Notes: generated by a model from the sequence alone, not told the origin. Positions 31,388-42,400 are shown, numbered from the stretch's first letter. The stretch is 64,000 bases of DNA from Leishmania donovani (GCF_000227135.1 NC_018259.1:293140-357139), one strand, 5' to 3'. Numbers and translations are program-made.

Positions 31388-33094
31388 ATGAAAGGGGCTG
31401 GATCGTTGGAGCAGGCGTGGGATCCGTCCGCGCCTGGCGCCGGCGCGCTCCGCGCCACGGCTATCGCCCAGCTCTATTTCCGGATGACCAGTCATCACCC
31501 ACTGACAATCTTGGTTGTGGACGCGATGTGCCTCGTCTTCGGGGCGGACGGCGTAACAGTGCAGGAGCTGGTCAACTACTTGGGGATCACCGAGGACCGG
31601 GTGCGGTTTGGCCTTGAGGGCATTCCGGCGGAAATGCGGTGCACCGCGCGACAGCTGGAGTCGGAAGGGTCGCTTGTCGGCGCTGCGCCGGACGCAGTGG
31701 GGGATTCGGATGCAGCGCAACGTGGCCGACGCCTCGGCACCGGAGAAACAGGCTCGAAGGAGGTTCGATATTACCTGAACTACAAGCGGATGTTGCCGCT
31801 TGTGTACGCCCACGGGACGCGTCTGCTGCTGTCTGCGTGCGTGACTGACGTTCCACCATGCAGGTACGTGGAGTCGGTGCAGCAGGCGCAGTTAGCGGCG
31901 TACCAGAAAGCTGACGCGAGCATCGCTCACGCCTTCTTTGCCTCTGGCCACCCACCCCACGCAGAGGAGGCGCTGCACACCAGCGGCGGCGTCGGACCGT
32001 CCAACAAGGGCGTCGGTGATCACATCGACGTCTCCGAGGCGATGCGGCGCAGAAACGCGATTCGCGGTGTCCTCTGCCTCGGCTGCACTTGCTACTTCCT
32101 TGTCGAGGAGTTTTGTGAGACCCTTACCCGCTGCCCGCGGTGCGACAAAGACATCCTGAGCCTCTGCCTGCAGGCCATCCAGGCGCAGCTACAGGCGCTT
32201 GTGAGGGAGAAGCAGACGCTGGTGACACTGCTGCCGCCTGTGAGGCAGGTGTGGAAGCGGCTTTTTGCACGTGAACAATCACAGGCGCCAAGCGCCGCCG
32301 CAATGGCTTCATCATCGACGGCAGAGGCGGACAAGACGGCAGCGCATAATACTACAGCAGGCACAGGCACTTCCTTCAGTGCAGCTGCATTGCCGGTGAG
32401 GCTCCAGCTAGATTGCATGCTGTCCCGCGACCCCTTTTTGTTTCAGCAAGCCGTCGCATTCTTGTCGCTCTACAGCACGCCCTTTGCCTCCGTGAGCGAC
32501 GCAGCGAGTGTGGTGGATGCGCAAGAGATACTCACCGAGCGCGAGTACCAGAATCGGCTCTGTGGGCGCGCGTCGGTGGCCGATCAGTTTCGGTCTCTTC
32601 ACCGTCACGCCTCATCGGTGCACGTGCGTCTCATGTCCCAGCGAGAGATTGACGCAGCGCGGCAGCAGGAGAGCCACCAGAAGCTGCTGAAGCGGGCGGT
32701 GCTGCCGCCTTGGCTGCGAAACACAACCGCTCTTGATGAGCTTGGTGGCAGTCATATTTGCGCCAGCGCCGACAAGGGTGCCGCCGCGACGGAAGAGGTG
32801 GAGATGAACGTGGCGAAGGAGCCATGGGAGATGGAGGACTTGCGGTTTAGAGAGACTATAAAAGGACACGTGCCCACTGGCGGAGCGCTCTGGGCGGCAG
32901 AAAGTAGCGTCGCCCGCTCCTCGGTGACGGCGACGCCGGTGCAGAAGCGTCGGCGAGCCACAGCCGATGCTGACGAGAAAGCCGAGCTGACACGCACCGC
33001 CTCCTTTATCGCGACTCACTACTATGATGACGAGTTTGATGCGGTGGCGCTTCCACAGACGCGGCGCTTGCGAGGGAGAAAGAGGGAGGCATGA
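31388..33094 (+). CDS. TFIIE alpha-like transcription factor (winged helix plus zinc ribbon)
   Basis: In this 568-residue protein, residues about 25-140 look like the TFIIE-alpha/TFE winged helix: a helix YFRMTSHHPLTILVVDAMC, a second helix beginning VTVQELVNYLGI, and the strand-turn YYLNYKRMLPLVYAHGTRLL, which parallels the family's YYINY-type signature. A zinc ribbon follows: Cys230 and Cys233 (CLGC), with Cys235 and Cys243 as extras, then Cys249 and Cys252 (CPRC). The spacing of 15 residues between pairs is shorter than in human TFIIE-alpha. The rest (about 290-568) is Ala/Ser/Glu-rich with a basic end. TFIIE opens promoters with TFIIH; in trypanosomatids the relevant Pol II promoter is that of the spliced-leader RNA genes. 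The assignment is by pattern only; another winged-helix/zinc-ribbon protein is possible. Confidence 0.6.
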   Translation: MKGAGSLEQAWDPSAPGAGALRATAIAQLYFRMTSHHPLTILVVDAMCLVFGADGVTVQELVNYLGITEDRVRFGLEGIPAEMRCTARQLESEGSLVGAAPDAVGDSDAAQRGRRLGTGETGSKEVRYYLNYKRMLPLVYAHGTRLLLSACVTDVPPCRYVESVQQAQLAAYQKADASIAHAFFASGHPPHAEEALHTSGGVGPSNKGVGDHIDVSEAMRRRNAIRGVLCLGCTCYFLVEEFCETLTRCPRCDKDILSLCLQAIQAQLQALVREKQTLVTLLPPVRQVWKRLFAREQSQAPSAAAMASSSTAEADKTAAHNTTAGTGTSFSAAALPVRLQLDCMLSRDPFLFQQAVAFLSLYSTPFASVSDAASVVDAQEILTEREYQNRLCGRASVADQFRSLHRHASSVHVRLMSQREIDAARQQESHQKLLKRAVLPPWLRNTTALDELGGSHICASADKGAAATEEVEMNVAKEPWEMEDLRFRETIKGHVPTGGALWAAESSVARSSVTATPVQKRRRATADADEKAELTRTASFIATHYYDDEFDAVALPQTRRLRGRKREA

Positions 33095-34828
33095 GAGATA
33101 CAACGAAGAGTTCTAAATATGAGCTACCTGCGTTTCTGGTGTTTGGCAGAGTCTGCTCTGCAGGTAAGGATGCATGTTGCTTCAACTCGTGGGTTTTCTC
33201 TTTTCCAGCCATGCCTCACGTCTCCGTGACGGAAGGGGGGGGGGGTGCAACCTCTGCCAAAGATGTCCGTGGCACAAACAGCGTGGCCGGAGCTTTTTTT
33301 GCCTGGCAATTCTGTGGGCATGAACAAGTGTACCCCCTCCTCCCCCTCTTCTTCCGCCGCGCTGAGCGTCACGTGCGCCGTTCAGGTGGCAGATGTTGAG
33401 GCTAGTCCGCTGAGGCTCGCGCTCACTGAGCGGGAGATTGTATCCACATGTCGTTCTTCACCGAAACAGTGGCGAGACGATAGTATGAAGGATTTTCCCA
33501 TGTTGCCTACGTATGCTCTCTCCCCCTTGTGCGATGAGGGGCAATGCAGTCCTTGTCGCGCAGCATATGTTTGTGCGTCTATCTCCTACGTGCCTCGGAA
33601 GCACGTGTGCATATAGTGTCTCGTCTGTTTCCTCTCTCTTCTCCGTGAGCTTACCATCGTACCATCAGCCTGTGCTGCCTCCCTCCCTCTTACGGACACC
33701 CATGGCGTGTGCACGCGCCCGCGTTTTTTCACTATTCACACCGGCACTGCTCCTGGCATGCTTCTGGCCACCGCTGTGCAAATCCGCAATCCCATCACTC
33801 CAGCGTATCGTGGACGTGGCACCATCCCCTCACTCGCTTCCGTCCTCATTCCCGCCCTTTTTTTTTTCTCGAAGTCTCTCCCTCCGACTCCCTCGTGCAT
33901 CTTGTGAATCCCTTTGCCCTTTGATGGCTTCTCCGTGAAGGGACACACAACCGAAAAGGAGAAAGAAAAACGCTCTGAGTAAAACACACGCGCGTGTATG
34001 CCTGGGAGTGCCACTGCGGGATCGTTCCCGTGAGCATTCTCCCATTCTCTGTCCAGCCTTCCCTTGCTGCTATTTCCTCCCACCCTCTCCTTGCCGTTCT
34101 CCCGTGCGTACCGGCTTCTCTCTCGCTTTTCCTTTACTAAGATCGTTGGGCTCTCAGCATCCACAGCACCGCTTCGGTCTTTGGCTCCGCTTCTCCTTCC
34201 TCTCTTCGTGCACGTGTGTGTGCGTGTGCAAAGCCAGCCCACGCCACCTTGCCAGCGCTCCACGATCCACTTACAGCGAGCGAAACAGGCGCTCTCCCTT
34301 ACCCGCTCATTACGGGTGTTGGCGGCCTTTTTTTTTGCATTCACGCAGAACCATCCCGCCTCCCTTTCACCGCTCTGACGTGCACTTGCCTTCGAAACGC
34401 GCGCGAGAGAAACCAGAACGCAGTATCAGAGACGTGGGTCAGTTGTGCAGGTGGGCCTTGAAGCGTTGGCGCGTTGGGTGTGCGTGCTTTCTTGTCGCCC
34501 GGACTCTCTGCGATTCGGTGCGCGCGTGCCTGTGTGATGAGGTGCTTACGTTTCAATCTCCATCGTTTTGTCGAATCTCCGCCGCCGCCGCTACCGCCGT
34601 GAACCCTGCGGCGCGTTCATTTTTTGCCGATTGTTGGGTGTTCTGGCTGCGCTCATCTCACTCGCTCTCTGTGGGTGCGCGTGCAAAGTCTTCTCTTTCT
34701 GGCTGCACTTCGCTCGCTTGTTATCCTTCCTTCGTGCATCAACTGCATGCCCTCAATATGGGGTGCGCCAGTGCTAGATGAATCGCCAGTGTACACGGAA
34801 TGTGCCCTCGTGTAGGGCTCGGCCACCG
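33095..34828. other. Spacer after the TFIIE-alpha-like gene
   Basis: T/C-rich UTR-like DNA with poly-T and poly-G runs. Nothing gene-like was found before the pseudogene that begins near 34829. Confidence 0.65.
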
Positions 34829-36624
34829 ATGGCGTACCTCTACTTATCCTCGTGAGGAAGAGTGCGTGGAGGGCGAAGCAGCAGCAAAGAGAAAGCGGTT
34901 GCCACACCTTGTAGCGACTACGCGGTTGCGCAGGTCCGGCAACGACGTCAGCGCCTCCAGCGTGCCGATGCCGATAGGGAGGGAGGGGCGTGCCTCGTGG
35001 CGAATGGAGCCGCCACTCCGCAGCCGGCGATTCGCTGACGCACACCGGCGCCGTGGATGACGACATCGGTTGCGACCGCTGCAGCACCAGCGAATGGGCT
35101 GGGCTAATCGCGACGGAACAGCAGTTTTCGAGCGCCTCGCGTCGCACTTCAGAACCTCTCCATTCGTGTAGTACCAGCATAGGCAGAGTTGCGATGAAGG
35201 TCGCACGCCCGCCGCTGCTGCACCATTGGCAGCTGGCATTGTCGCCACGGCATCCGCATCAGCAGCTCGACAGCGACTTCGCCGACGACTCTGCCTCGAT
35301 TCACGCAAACCGCAGCAGAGGATGGCGTGGCAGTTTCCACATGACCCACGACACGGGTTCCGCACACACGGGCCGGCGGCCGAGCTCGAATCGTACGGTG
35401 ACTACCGTAAGCTCCCTCACGGCAAGCTTCATCTTCTGGGGCAACAACGCGGACGGCGTCGCGACTATCATCACGGGAGACGTGCTGCGCTACTTCTTCT
35501 GCGCACGAGGCGCCGCACTACGTCATTGCGAAGCGCGACGTGGCAGCGGTGGTGGTGTTGTGCATTTACCCCCGCGGCGGAGGACAACGTCCTCAGCTCG
35601 CAGCTCTAACTCGTGCTGATCCCGCGCGCCTCGTTTGTGCTGCGTCTGACCAACACAGGCGGGCGGGCGTACCTCTTCACCACAGCCGACACGCGAACGG
35701 GGCTGCGCGGCGTTTTTGAGGACCGTCCTCAATTTTATCCCCATTATTGCAAGACTGTGTGGGTGGCCACTCATGCCTGCGAGGAGGCGGGCACAATACG
35801 TGACGATGCGATGCTGTTCGCGCGCGCCGCGGATACGCGTCCGCTGCCCATCTCCGACTCGTTGCCGAATCTCGTGAGCACGCTGATGGATAGGCAGGCA
35901 AGCAGCGTGCCCCTCAATGCTGACGACTACCACTGACTGGCGCACGAGCCGCCGCCGTGGCGACAGCGAAAGTCGGTTCCCCTGCACTCGTGGGGTTCAT
36001 CGTCCACTTGAGTCACCGGCGGGGAGGGGGTGGCGCACAACGGCACGACATGGAAGCGGCCGCTCGAGCGCGGTGGATTTCGCAAAGCCAACGAGCAGCG
36101 GGCTGCGATGCCGGTGCCTCCGCAGGTCGCCTTTACATCGTCTCCTTTTGCAGACGGTATCTGGTACACCACGGCCGCTGGCCCTGCATTGGCGCCGCCC
36201 GCTTGCCGCTGCACTCTACTTGAGACCTGTTCCCGGTGCTGCGCACCATCGCATGCCGTCGTTGGTGGGCGCACAAATCCCTGCAGCCGCTCGCGGGCGT
36301 TTGGCAGCTGCGTGATGCTCATCGAGCCGCTAGGCGTCCTCTTGCAACTGTTCGAGACATCGGAGGACATCTCTGGCACGCTGCTCGTCGCCGTTGATTG
36401 CGACACACTGCTGCCGTGGCAGCTGCACGAGCTCCTCTTGAGCGATAGACGAATAACGGTGTCTGCCCCTGTGCTCGCGAAACGAGGTGCCACACCAGTG
36501 ATTGAATACGAGCAGGGTAGCGACGGCTCTCCCCACAGAGATACACCGCCCCTTTCCTCGATCGCGTGCACTCGGCACCGTCCGCATCGCCTACGGCAAC
36601 GTGCACAGCGTTTTGGTGCAGTAG
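34829..36624 (+). pseudogene. Decayed protein gene with multiple frameshifts and stops, unidentified
   Basis: GC-rich, coding-like sequence jumps between all three + frames. Protein-like readings run in order: frame with HGFRTHGPAAELESYGDYRK (near 35350), then TASFIFWGNNADGVATIITG (35420), then APHYVIAKRDVAAVV (35510), then EDNVLSSQL stop LVLIPRASFVLRLTN (stop at 35607-35609), then on to NADDYH and a stop at 35934-35936. Later pieces include FADGIWYTTAAG (36150), RPVPGAAHHRMPSLVGAQIP (36220), MLIEPLGVLLQLFETSEDIS (36316) and finally GTVRIAYGNVHSVLVQ ending at a stop at 36622-36624. At least six frame changes and two or three in-frame stops are needed, too many for sequencing error. The start is uncertain (about 34800-34990). 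I do not recognise the family. An intact copy probably exists in related species at this position before PheRS alpha. Confidence 0.75.
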
Positions 36625-37087
36625 CGTCCGTATGCCGCGGCGGCAATAGGCGTGCTGCCGTGCATGTGCAGCCGATTCGCTCTGGGAGGCCAGCAGCCAA
36701 AGGTGAGCGCGCGCGCACACGTCCACGCCGTAGGGGGTGAGCTCTCCCAGAACCGTTCGCGTTGCGATTGCGAAGCAGTTGTCCTTCTTTGTCCCGGCAG
36801 CGCCGTTTCCATTCTCACCTCTGTACCACCCCCTGTCGCCCTCTCTGTTTTCCGCTCCGCTTCCCTGAGTTTATGGGCCGCACACGTATGTAAACAAGAA
36901 AACAAAACGAAAGGCGTGCATCGAGGCGAAACCCTTCGCGCATTTCCACAGACACGCACCCAAGCGCCTACGCCCCAACTGCGTAATACCACTAACACGC
37001 GCTGTCATTCAAACATATTGTTAGCTCCACTTTCTCGTTTGTTTCGCAGCAGTTTTTTTTTTTTTTCTTTTTGTGCCGGCCGAAATC
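36625..37087. other. Spacer before PheRS alpha
   Basis: Mixed-composition then T/C-rich DNA. It contains the probable splice acceptor for PheRS (37026-37049) and a T-rich tract just before the start codon. Nothing else is seen. Confidence 0.7.
37026..37049 (+). promoter_or_regulatory. Probable trans-splice acceptor for PheRS alpha
   Basis: A pyrimidine-rich tract ends in TTTCGCAG (AG at 37048-37049), with a second AG at 37051-37052. A T14 run follows downstream but has no AG before the ATG at 37088, so it would sit in the mature 5' UTR. Confidence 0.5.
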
Positions 37088-38587
37088 ATGGAGCAGGCGT
37101 TGATTGAGGCGGCCATTCTCAAGGCGCTGTCGAGTGCCGAGCGAGTGCTCTCGACGGATGTGGCAGACTCGATTAGGGCCGACCACCAGGACATCGTGGG
37201 CGCCGGCAAGTCCCTGGAGGCGGACAACTACATCCGATCGGAAATGGAACAAAGGATGGTTCTGAGGCTCTCCAACGAGGCTCAGCAGATCATGGAGAGC
37301 GGCAGCCCCGAGTACCTGGTCTGGTGTCTGCTACAGGACGGAAGGATAAGCCAGGAGGATGTAGCAGCCAAACTTGGCAAGGAGGCGACGGGGGTGGCGC
37401 TGACCAACGGCATCAAGTCGAAGATGTTCAAGACGATAAAGGAGAATGGGAAGGTTTTCCTGGAGCGTGTGCCGCGCAGCGACAACGTTGTCGATGCCGT
37501 TCGTGAGTCGCTGAAGCAGGCTGCCGCCGCGGCGGACGAGGTCGACACCAAGACGCTGGAAACGCTCAAGAAGCGCAAACTCGCTGCGATGGAGGCGAAA
37601 AAGGTGTTTGTGTACACGAAGGGTGCCGCGTACGCTCCGGAGCGCGCCGCTAAGGCCGTGGGTGACCTGACACGCGAGATGCTCGTCGACGGTTCTTGGA
37701 AGAACCGGCAGTTCAAGGAGTACAACTTTTCCGCACAGGGTGCCGAGGTGGGTGGCGGTGCACTGCACCCGCTGTTGAAGGTGCGGCAGGAGTTCCGCGA
37801 GATCCTCATGGAGCTCGGCTTCCAGGAGATGGACACGCAGCATTGGGCCGAGGTGTCGTTCTGGAACTTCGACTCACTCATCATTCCTCAGCAGCATCCG
37901 GCGCGGGATCTGCAGGACACCTTCTTCCTGTCGAAGCCGGAGACTTCGAAGGTTAACGATTTGGAGTACGTGGCGCGCGTCAAGGCGCAGCATGAGGAGA
38001 GCTTCCGTACGCCGTGGAAGCTTGAGGAGGCGAGCCGCAATGTGCTGCGCACTCACACCACCGGCTCCTCGGCCTTCGTGCTGAAAAATATCGCCAAATT
38101 TGCGATCCGTGGCCCGGATGGCAAGCTGCACTTCAGCCCCGGGCGCTACTATAGCATTGACCGCGTCTTCCGCAACGAGGAGATGGACCGCACCCACCTG
38201 TGCGAGTTCCACCAGGTCGAGGGCTTCGTCATTGACCGCGACATTTCGCTTGCCAAGATGATGCACACCTTTGACTCCTTCTTCCGTCGCATTGGCGTGT
38301 CGCAGCTGCGCTTCAAGCCCGCCTTCAACCCGTACACGGAGCCTTCGATGGAGATCTTTGGCTTCCACACCGGCCTGAACAAGTGGATCGAGGTGGGCAA
38401 CAGCGGTCTCTTCCGCCCAGAGCTGCTGCGTCCGATGGGCTTCGAGGACGGCGTGACGGTGATGGCTTGGGGCCTCTCGCTGGAGCGGCCGACAATGATT
38501 AAGTACGGTATCAACAATATTCACGAGCTCTTTGGCCATCGCGTTGACATCCGCTTCATCAAGCGCGCCGCGATTGCCCGCTACTAG
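37088..38587 (+). CDS. FARSA: Cytosolic phenylalanyl-tRNA synthetase alpha subunit
   Basis: The 499-residue protein is the alpha (catalytic) chain of the alpha2-beta2 class II enzyme that charges tRNA-Phe. The length matches eukaryotic orthologs. The N-terminal half holds the winged-helix DNA/tRNA-binding type modules. Class II motif 1 region lies at about 240-285 (GFQEMD, with FWNFDSLIIPQQHPARDLQD). Motif 2 is RVFRNEEMDRTH (Arg362) followed by EFHQVEGFVID, and motif 3 is GLSLERPTMIKYGI at about 462-475. All catalytic hallmarks are intact. The ATG at 37088 is chosen because the five upstream codons include no ATG and the N-terminus MEQALIEAAILKAL aligns with the family style. The beta subunit is not in this window. 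Confidence 0.98.
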   Translation: MEQALIEAAILKALSSAERVLSTDVADSIRADHQDIVGAGKSLEADNYIRSEMEQRMVLRLSNEAQQIMESGSPEYLVWCLLQDGRISQEDVAAKLGKEATGVALTNGIKSKMFKTIKENGKVFLERVPRSDNVVDAVRESLKQAAAAADEVDTKTLETLKKRKLAAMEAKKVFVYTKGAAYAPERAAKAVGDLTREMLVDGSWKNRQFKEYNFSAQGAEVGGGALHPLLKVRQEFREILMELGFQEMDTQHWAEVSFWNFDSLIIPQQHPARDLQDTFFLSKPETSKVNDLEYVARVKAQHEESFRTPWKLEEASRNVLRTHTTGSSAFVLKNIAKFAIRGPDGKLHFSPGRYYSIDRVFRNEEMDRTHLCEFHQVEGFVIDRDISLAKMMHTFDSFFRRIGVSQLRFKPAFNPYTEPSMEIFGFHTGLNKWIEVGNSGLFRPELLRPMGFEDGVTVMAWGLSLERPTMIKYGINNIHELFGHRVDIRFIKRAAIARY

Positions 38588-40517
38588 GCGTGAGCGAGGA
38601 TGTTGGGCGAAAAAAGTAATGCGGCGTTCCCGGTGCTGGAGGCGCGTGTAGTCTTCACTGGTGGGGTGGGTGCTGGCTGCCCCTTCGGCTGTCTTTTTTT
38701 AAGGAATCTCCGCTCTCCCCATCTCTCCTGCGTACTGCATTTTTTTTTCGCCTCCCTGCATAATCTCTTCTTCCCCTTGCGACGTGTCAGAATTGTCGAG
38801 CAGACGTGCAGTCGTGGGTTGCAGCAACGAAGCACCGCTTTCCACGTAAGCGCGTCTTCTGACCCCGCGGAGTACCACCCCAGCCCCTCCTGCTGCCCTC
38901 TCTCCACCCTGGAAGGAGGCGCTCGTGTGTGTGTGTGTGTACAAGCCGTGGTGCGCGCGCAGTTTATCCACTGGTTCAATCAATGTTTTTGGTTGTTTGG
39001 TTTGGCGCTCTCGTGTTGGCCGTGTGCCGTGTTTTTTTTTTTCGTGTGTGTGCGTGCATACAGGCGGTTGCTTTCAATGTGGTAAAGGGGCAAGAAGAGA
39101 AAGTCATGCCGAACCCCCACCTTCTCTCCGAAGAGGAGAGGCAGAGAGACAGCAGACGAGGCCGCGCCTATGAATGATGTGCGTGGCTATCGTCTGTGTC
39201 CCCCCCCCCTCCCACACACACTTCTCTTATTTGCTTTCTTTGACAGGACATGCGTCCTCCCGAAGCCCTCTCGTCGTGTGCGAGCGTGAGATGGAGCGCA
39301 TTCGGGACGCAACACAGAGGGGACTGCGGGGAGTGGGGAACTGTGATCCATGTGGAAGGGTGTGCAGGTGCAAAGGGTTGGTAACGATCGCTACTTTTCT
39401 CTCTCTGCCTTCTTGCCATCCTTGCCGCTGCGGTGGTGGTGTGGTGGTGCGCAGGGTGATGCTCACGTGCCCGCCCTCTCTTAAACCCCCTCCTTCACAC
39501 ACGCCATGGCGATAATGGTTGCGTTTGTGTGGATATGTGACAAATCCGCTTTCTCGCCTGATTCTTTTTCGTGGCGTATGTCTGTTGTGTGTCTCTTTCT
39601 CGGGTTCGTGACAACGTGCCCCCCTCTCCCTGGGGGAGATGACGCTTCTACGTTTGTTAAGGCTGGCTCGTGTACTTAATGGATCAGAGTATGCCTCCGT
39701 GTGTTCCGTGAACAGCGAGATCAAGGGAAAACGGAAAGGTCTCCTAACGACCGAAAAAAAAAGAAGCGGGACTAAGATGACAGGATTGACGAAGGGCGTT
39801 CGGCTCACGTATTCCGTATAGCGTGGCGAGGCAGTCACCGGGAAAGTCGAGGGTGAACTGTCTGGTGGGGGGGGGAGAGGGATACGAGAGTAGGAATGGA
39901 GTGTGGAAGCGTGGGAGGAAAGGTAGAAAGACCACGTGTACTGTACATTCAGTTGGGCACAAGCACCTACCAAGCGGCATGAACGGCATGCGCCGTGCCA
40001 CTCAGCTCTTCTTTGCTGTCAGTACGTCTTCTTTCCCCTCCCCACACTCGCCGCTACCCCGCCTCAGCGGCGTAGCGATGCGTTGCTGCAGCATAACTGC
40101 TTCTTGTCTCACATGTGCCGCGCCAACTTGCGGAGCAGAGCGTCCACGTTTGTGTGTGCCACCTTTTCCTTCCTTCCTCTCACCCTGCATCTCTCTGCTC
40201 TTCTTGCACTGCTTTCGATCCACCCCCTTTTCCCTCCCCTCTCTCACGCGTCCGCGCTTCCCCGGGCTTTACATGTTTTCTGTGCCTCATTTCCTCGTGG
40301 GAACATCGGTGGCTAACCACTCCTCCCGCTTCGTCAACCATATCAAAATAATCGAACACACATGCACTGTGCCTCCTCGTCCCCTGCTGGCGCTATCCCA
40401 CTCCCGCCCACGTGCCTGCGTTCGTGCGCGTCTCTTTCTTTATTTGCCTAACGCTGCTGCGGCTTCAATAATCGCCGTGCAGGAAGTGAGGAACAACTCT
40501 CGTGCGTCTCAACAAAA
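38588..40517. other. Spacer between PheRS alpha and eL20
   Basis: About 1.9 kb of T/C-rich UTR-like DNA with poly-T runs, a GT microsatellite near 38926-38940 and poly-C near 39200-39208. No gene is seen. Confidence 0.7.
40429..40482 (+). promoter_or_regulatory. Probable trans-splice acceptor for eL20
   Basis: A pyrimidine tract around 40429-40448 is followed by the first AG at 40481-40482 (GTGCAG), giving a 5' UTR of about 35 nt. Such short leaders are typical of ribosomal protein genes. Confidence 0.5.
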
Positions 40518-41057
40518 ATGGTCAAGCCGCACTTGCGCCACTACCAGGTGGTCGGCCGCGAGTCGCCCTCGGAGAAGAACCCGGAGCCGACTGTGTACAA
40601 GTTTGAGGTGTTCGCCCCAAACTTCGTCGTCGCCAAGAGTCGTTTCTGGCGCATGATGAGGGTCAAGAACAAGGTCAAGGCCACGCACGGTGACGTGCTC
40701 TCCTGCAAGGTCGTGAAGGATGCGAAGCTGGTGGCGCGCAACTACCTGGTCGACATCGCGTACTACAGCCAGCGCTGCGGCTACACGCGCATGGTCAAGG
40801 AGTTCCGCGACGTCTCCAAGACCGGCGCCGTGAGCCAGGCGTACCACGACCTGGCCTCCCGCCACCGCGCCCGCTACCACAACATCGAGGTGCTGAACGT
40901 GAAGAGCATCCCGGACCACGAGGTGAAGCACCTGAGCATTGCCCAATACCACGCTCCGAACCTGTCCTTCCCGCTCCTGCAGCGCCGCATCAAGGCAGCC
41001 CGCAAGGACCGTGCCATCTTCGTCAAGAAGAACACGAAGCGCGCGGTGGTGGCGTAA
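40518..41057 (+). CDS. RPL18A: Large-subunit ribosomal protein eL20 (L18a)
   Basis: The 179-residue basic protein starts MVKPHLRHYQVVGRESPSEK and contains the family stretches FAPNFVVAKSRFWRMMRVKN, DIAYYSQRCGYTRMVKEFRD and NIEVLNVKSIPDHEVKHLSI. It is a structural protein of the 60S subunit. Length and N-terminus match the eukaryotic L18a family. The codon choice is strongly C/G-ending, as expected for a highly expressed gene. Only one copy is present in this window; ribosomal protein genes in Leishmania can be duplicated elsewhere. The start is preceded by AACAAAAATG, with an A-rich context usual for strong initiation in this group. Confidence 0.98.
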   Translation: MVKPHLRHYQVVGRESPSEKNPEPTVYKFEVFAPNFVVAKSRFWRMMRVKNKVKATHGDVLSCKVVKDAKLVARNYLVDIAYYSQRCGYTRMVKEFRDVSKTGAVSQAYHDLASRHRARYHNIEVLNVKSIPDHEVKHLSIAQYHAPNLSFPLLQRRIKAARKDRAIFVKKNTKRAVVA

Positions 41058-42400
41058 GGGGAGGGGGTGCGGTCTCGGGTGCTTTGCCCACATCGGCACG
41101 AGCGCATCCACAGGAGCGTCTGCGCGGGCGGGGGGGGGTGCGCACGCTGGCCTGGGCGCTTGTGCGCTAGTGCATGTGCGTGCAGTCTTCTTTCGCGGTG
41201 CTGTGCTCTCTGTCGTGCGCGGGTGCTTCTGGCGCCCACTTCCCTCGTCTCATTTTTTCGGTTCCCCTTCTTTTTTTGTTCGCTTTTGCGTCTCCTTTAC
41301 GTGAAAAAAAAAAAGCACTCGTGCACAACGAAGAGAGAGCAGCGAAGGAGGTTCCACTCACAAACGGAGAACTTTGAGTAGCCAGCACTTACTTGTGTGA
41401 TGGACGATACTCCTCCCCCTCAGTGGCCCATCTGGGTCGTGCCGCCTCCAATCCCACCCCGCTTGATGCGTCGTGAACACAGCCCGTATACACATCGAGG
41501 ATGGGTCGCTTTCACGCGGTGAGAAATCGGAGAAGGGAGGCGAGGGACCGAAAGGTATGTTGTGCGGCGGGCTTTTGTTCGCAAACTGCCGGGTGCGTGC
41601 TGTACAGTGGGCATAACACGCAGCCCGTCACTGTTGTTAAGTACGGCTTCTTGTTCCCCGTTTGGGGGGGGGGAGGGGCTCTCCCAACGAGGGGGGAGGG
41701 CAGAATGTGACCAGTAACGTGAGGGAGAGACAGACATCCAGACGCAGGTACGCATGCAGATACACACACCTTTCGCCTCTCGTGTGACGCGCCTTCCCCT
41801 CCATTTTCCCGATCACCTCACCCTCGCCTCTACTGAGGCGCCTTTTTAGCAGCGCATGTTTTTTTTTTTCATTATATCGGATCCGTCAGAGGTATACAGA
41901 CAGACGGATACGCACACACACACACACACACATGTATATGCGTATATGCATACCTGCTACACGCAAACCACCGCCAACCCCTAAACGAAAAGGAAAAGGT
42001 ATTAGCTACTGAACACACAGACACTTCTGTGCTCTTCACATTTCGGTATTTCGGTCTCTCTGCGCCTGTCGCCCCAAACCCCCTGGCTCGCTCCACACTC
42101 CCAGCATTAGCTGTGAAGGCGGCTCCTGTCGTCTCTTTCCTCTATCCCCCCCCTCCTCACACAGTGTGCTGTGGAACCTCGGAAGTAACGCCCCTTCGAC
42201 GCGCCCTACTGCACCGCGTTAGCGGTCGCTGCCCTATCCGCGTGGCGCATTCGTGCATCGCGAGGGGCAGCAGCACACGACAGCGGATACCTCCTGTGTC
42301 TTCACTCTTCGAAGCGCATACACAATCCGGCGTGGTGCCCGCAATTTCATTGCGCCTTTCCAGTGAGACGGCACTCACCCTTTCCGCTTCTGCCGCCATC
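41058..42400. other. Spacer between eL20 and EPCT
   Basis: GC-rich at first, then T/C-rich with poly-G/poly-C, a CA microsatellite at about 41914-41931 and a small hairpin plus T run at 41825-41847. The last 235 nt after the acceptor at 42163-42164 are probably the EPCT 5' UTR; although open in frame with the CDS, they contain no in-frame ATG. No further gene is seen. Confidence 0.7.
42123..42164 (+). promoter_or_regulatory. Probable trans-splice acceptor for EPCT
   Basis: A long pyrimidine tract including C8 ends in CTCACACAG, with the AG at 42163-42164. The distance to the ATG at 42401 is about 235 nt. Confidence 0.55.

Noticed and set aside
33164..33208. GTAAGG...TTTTCCAG pattern resembling a 45-nt cis intron
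   Set aside because: It lies outside any coding frame; cis introns are extremely rare in trypanosomatids. The pyrimidine-AG part can be an unused or alternative trans-splice acceptor.
41825..41847. CGCCTC/GAGGCG hairpin followed by a T run, resembling a bacterial terminator
   Set aside because: The genome is eukaryotic with Pol II polycistronic transcription, and there is no Pol III gene upstream to terminate.
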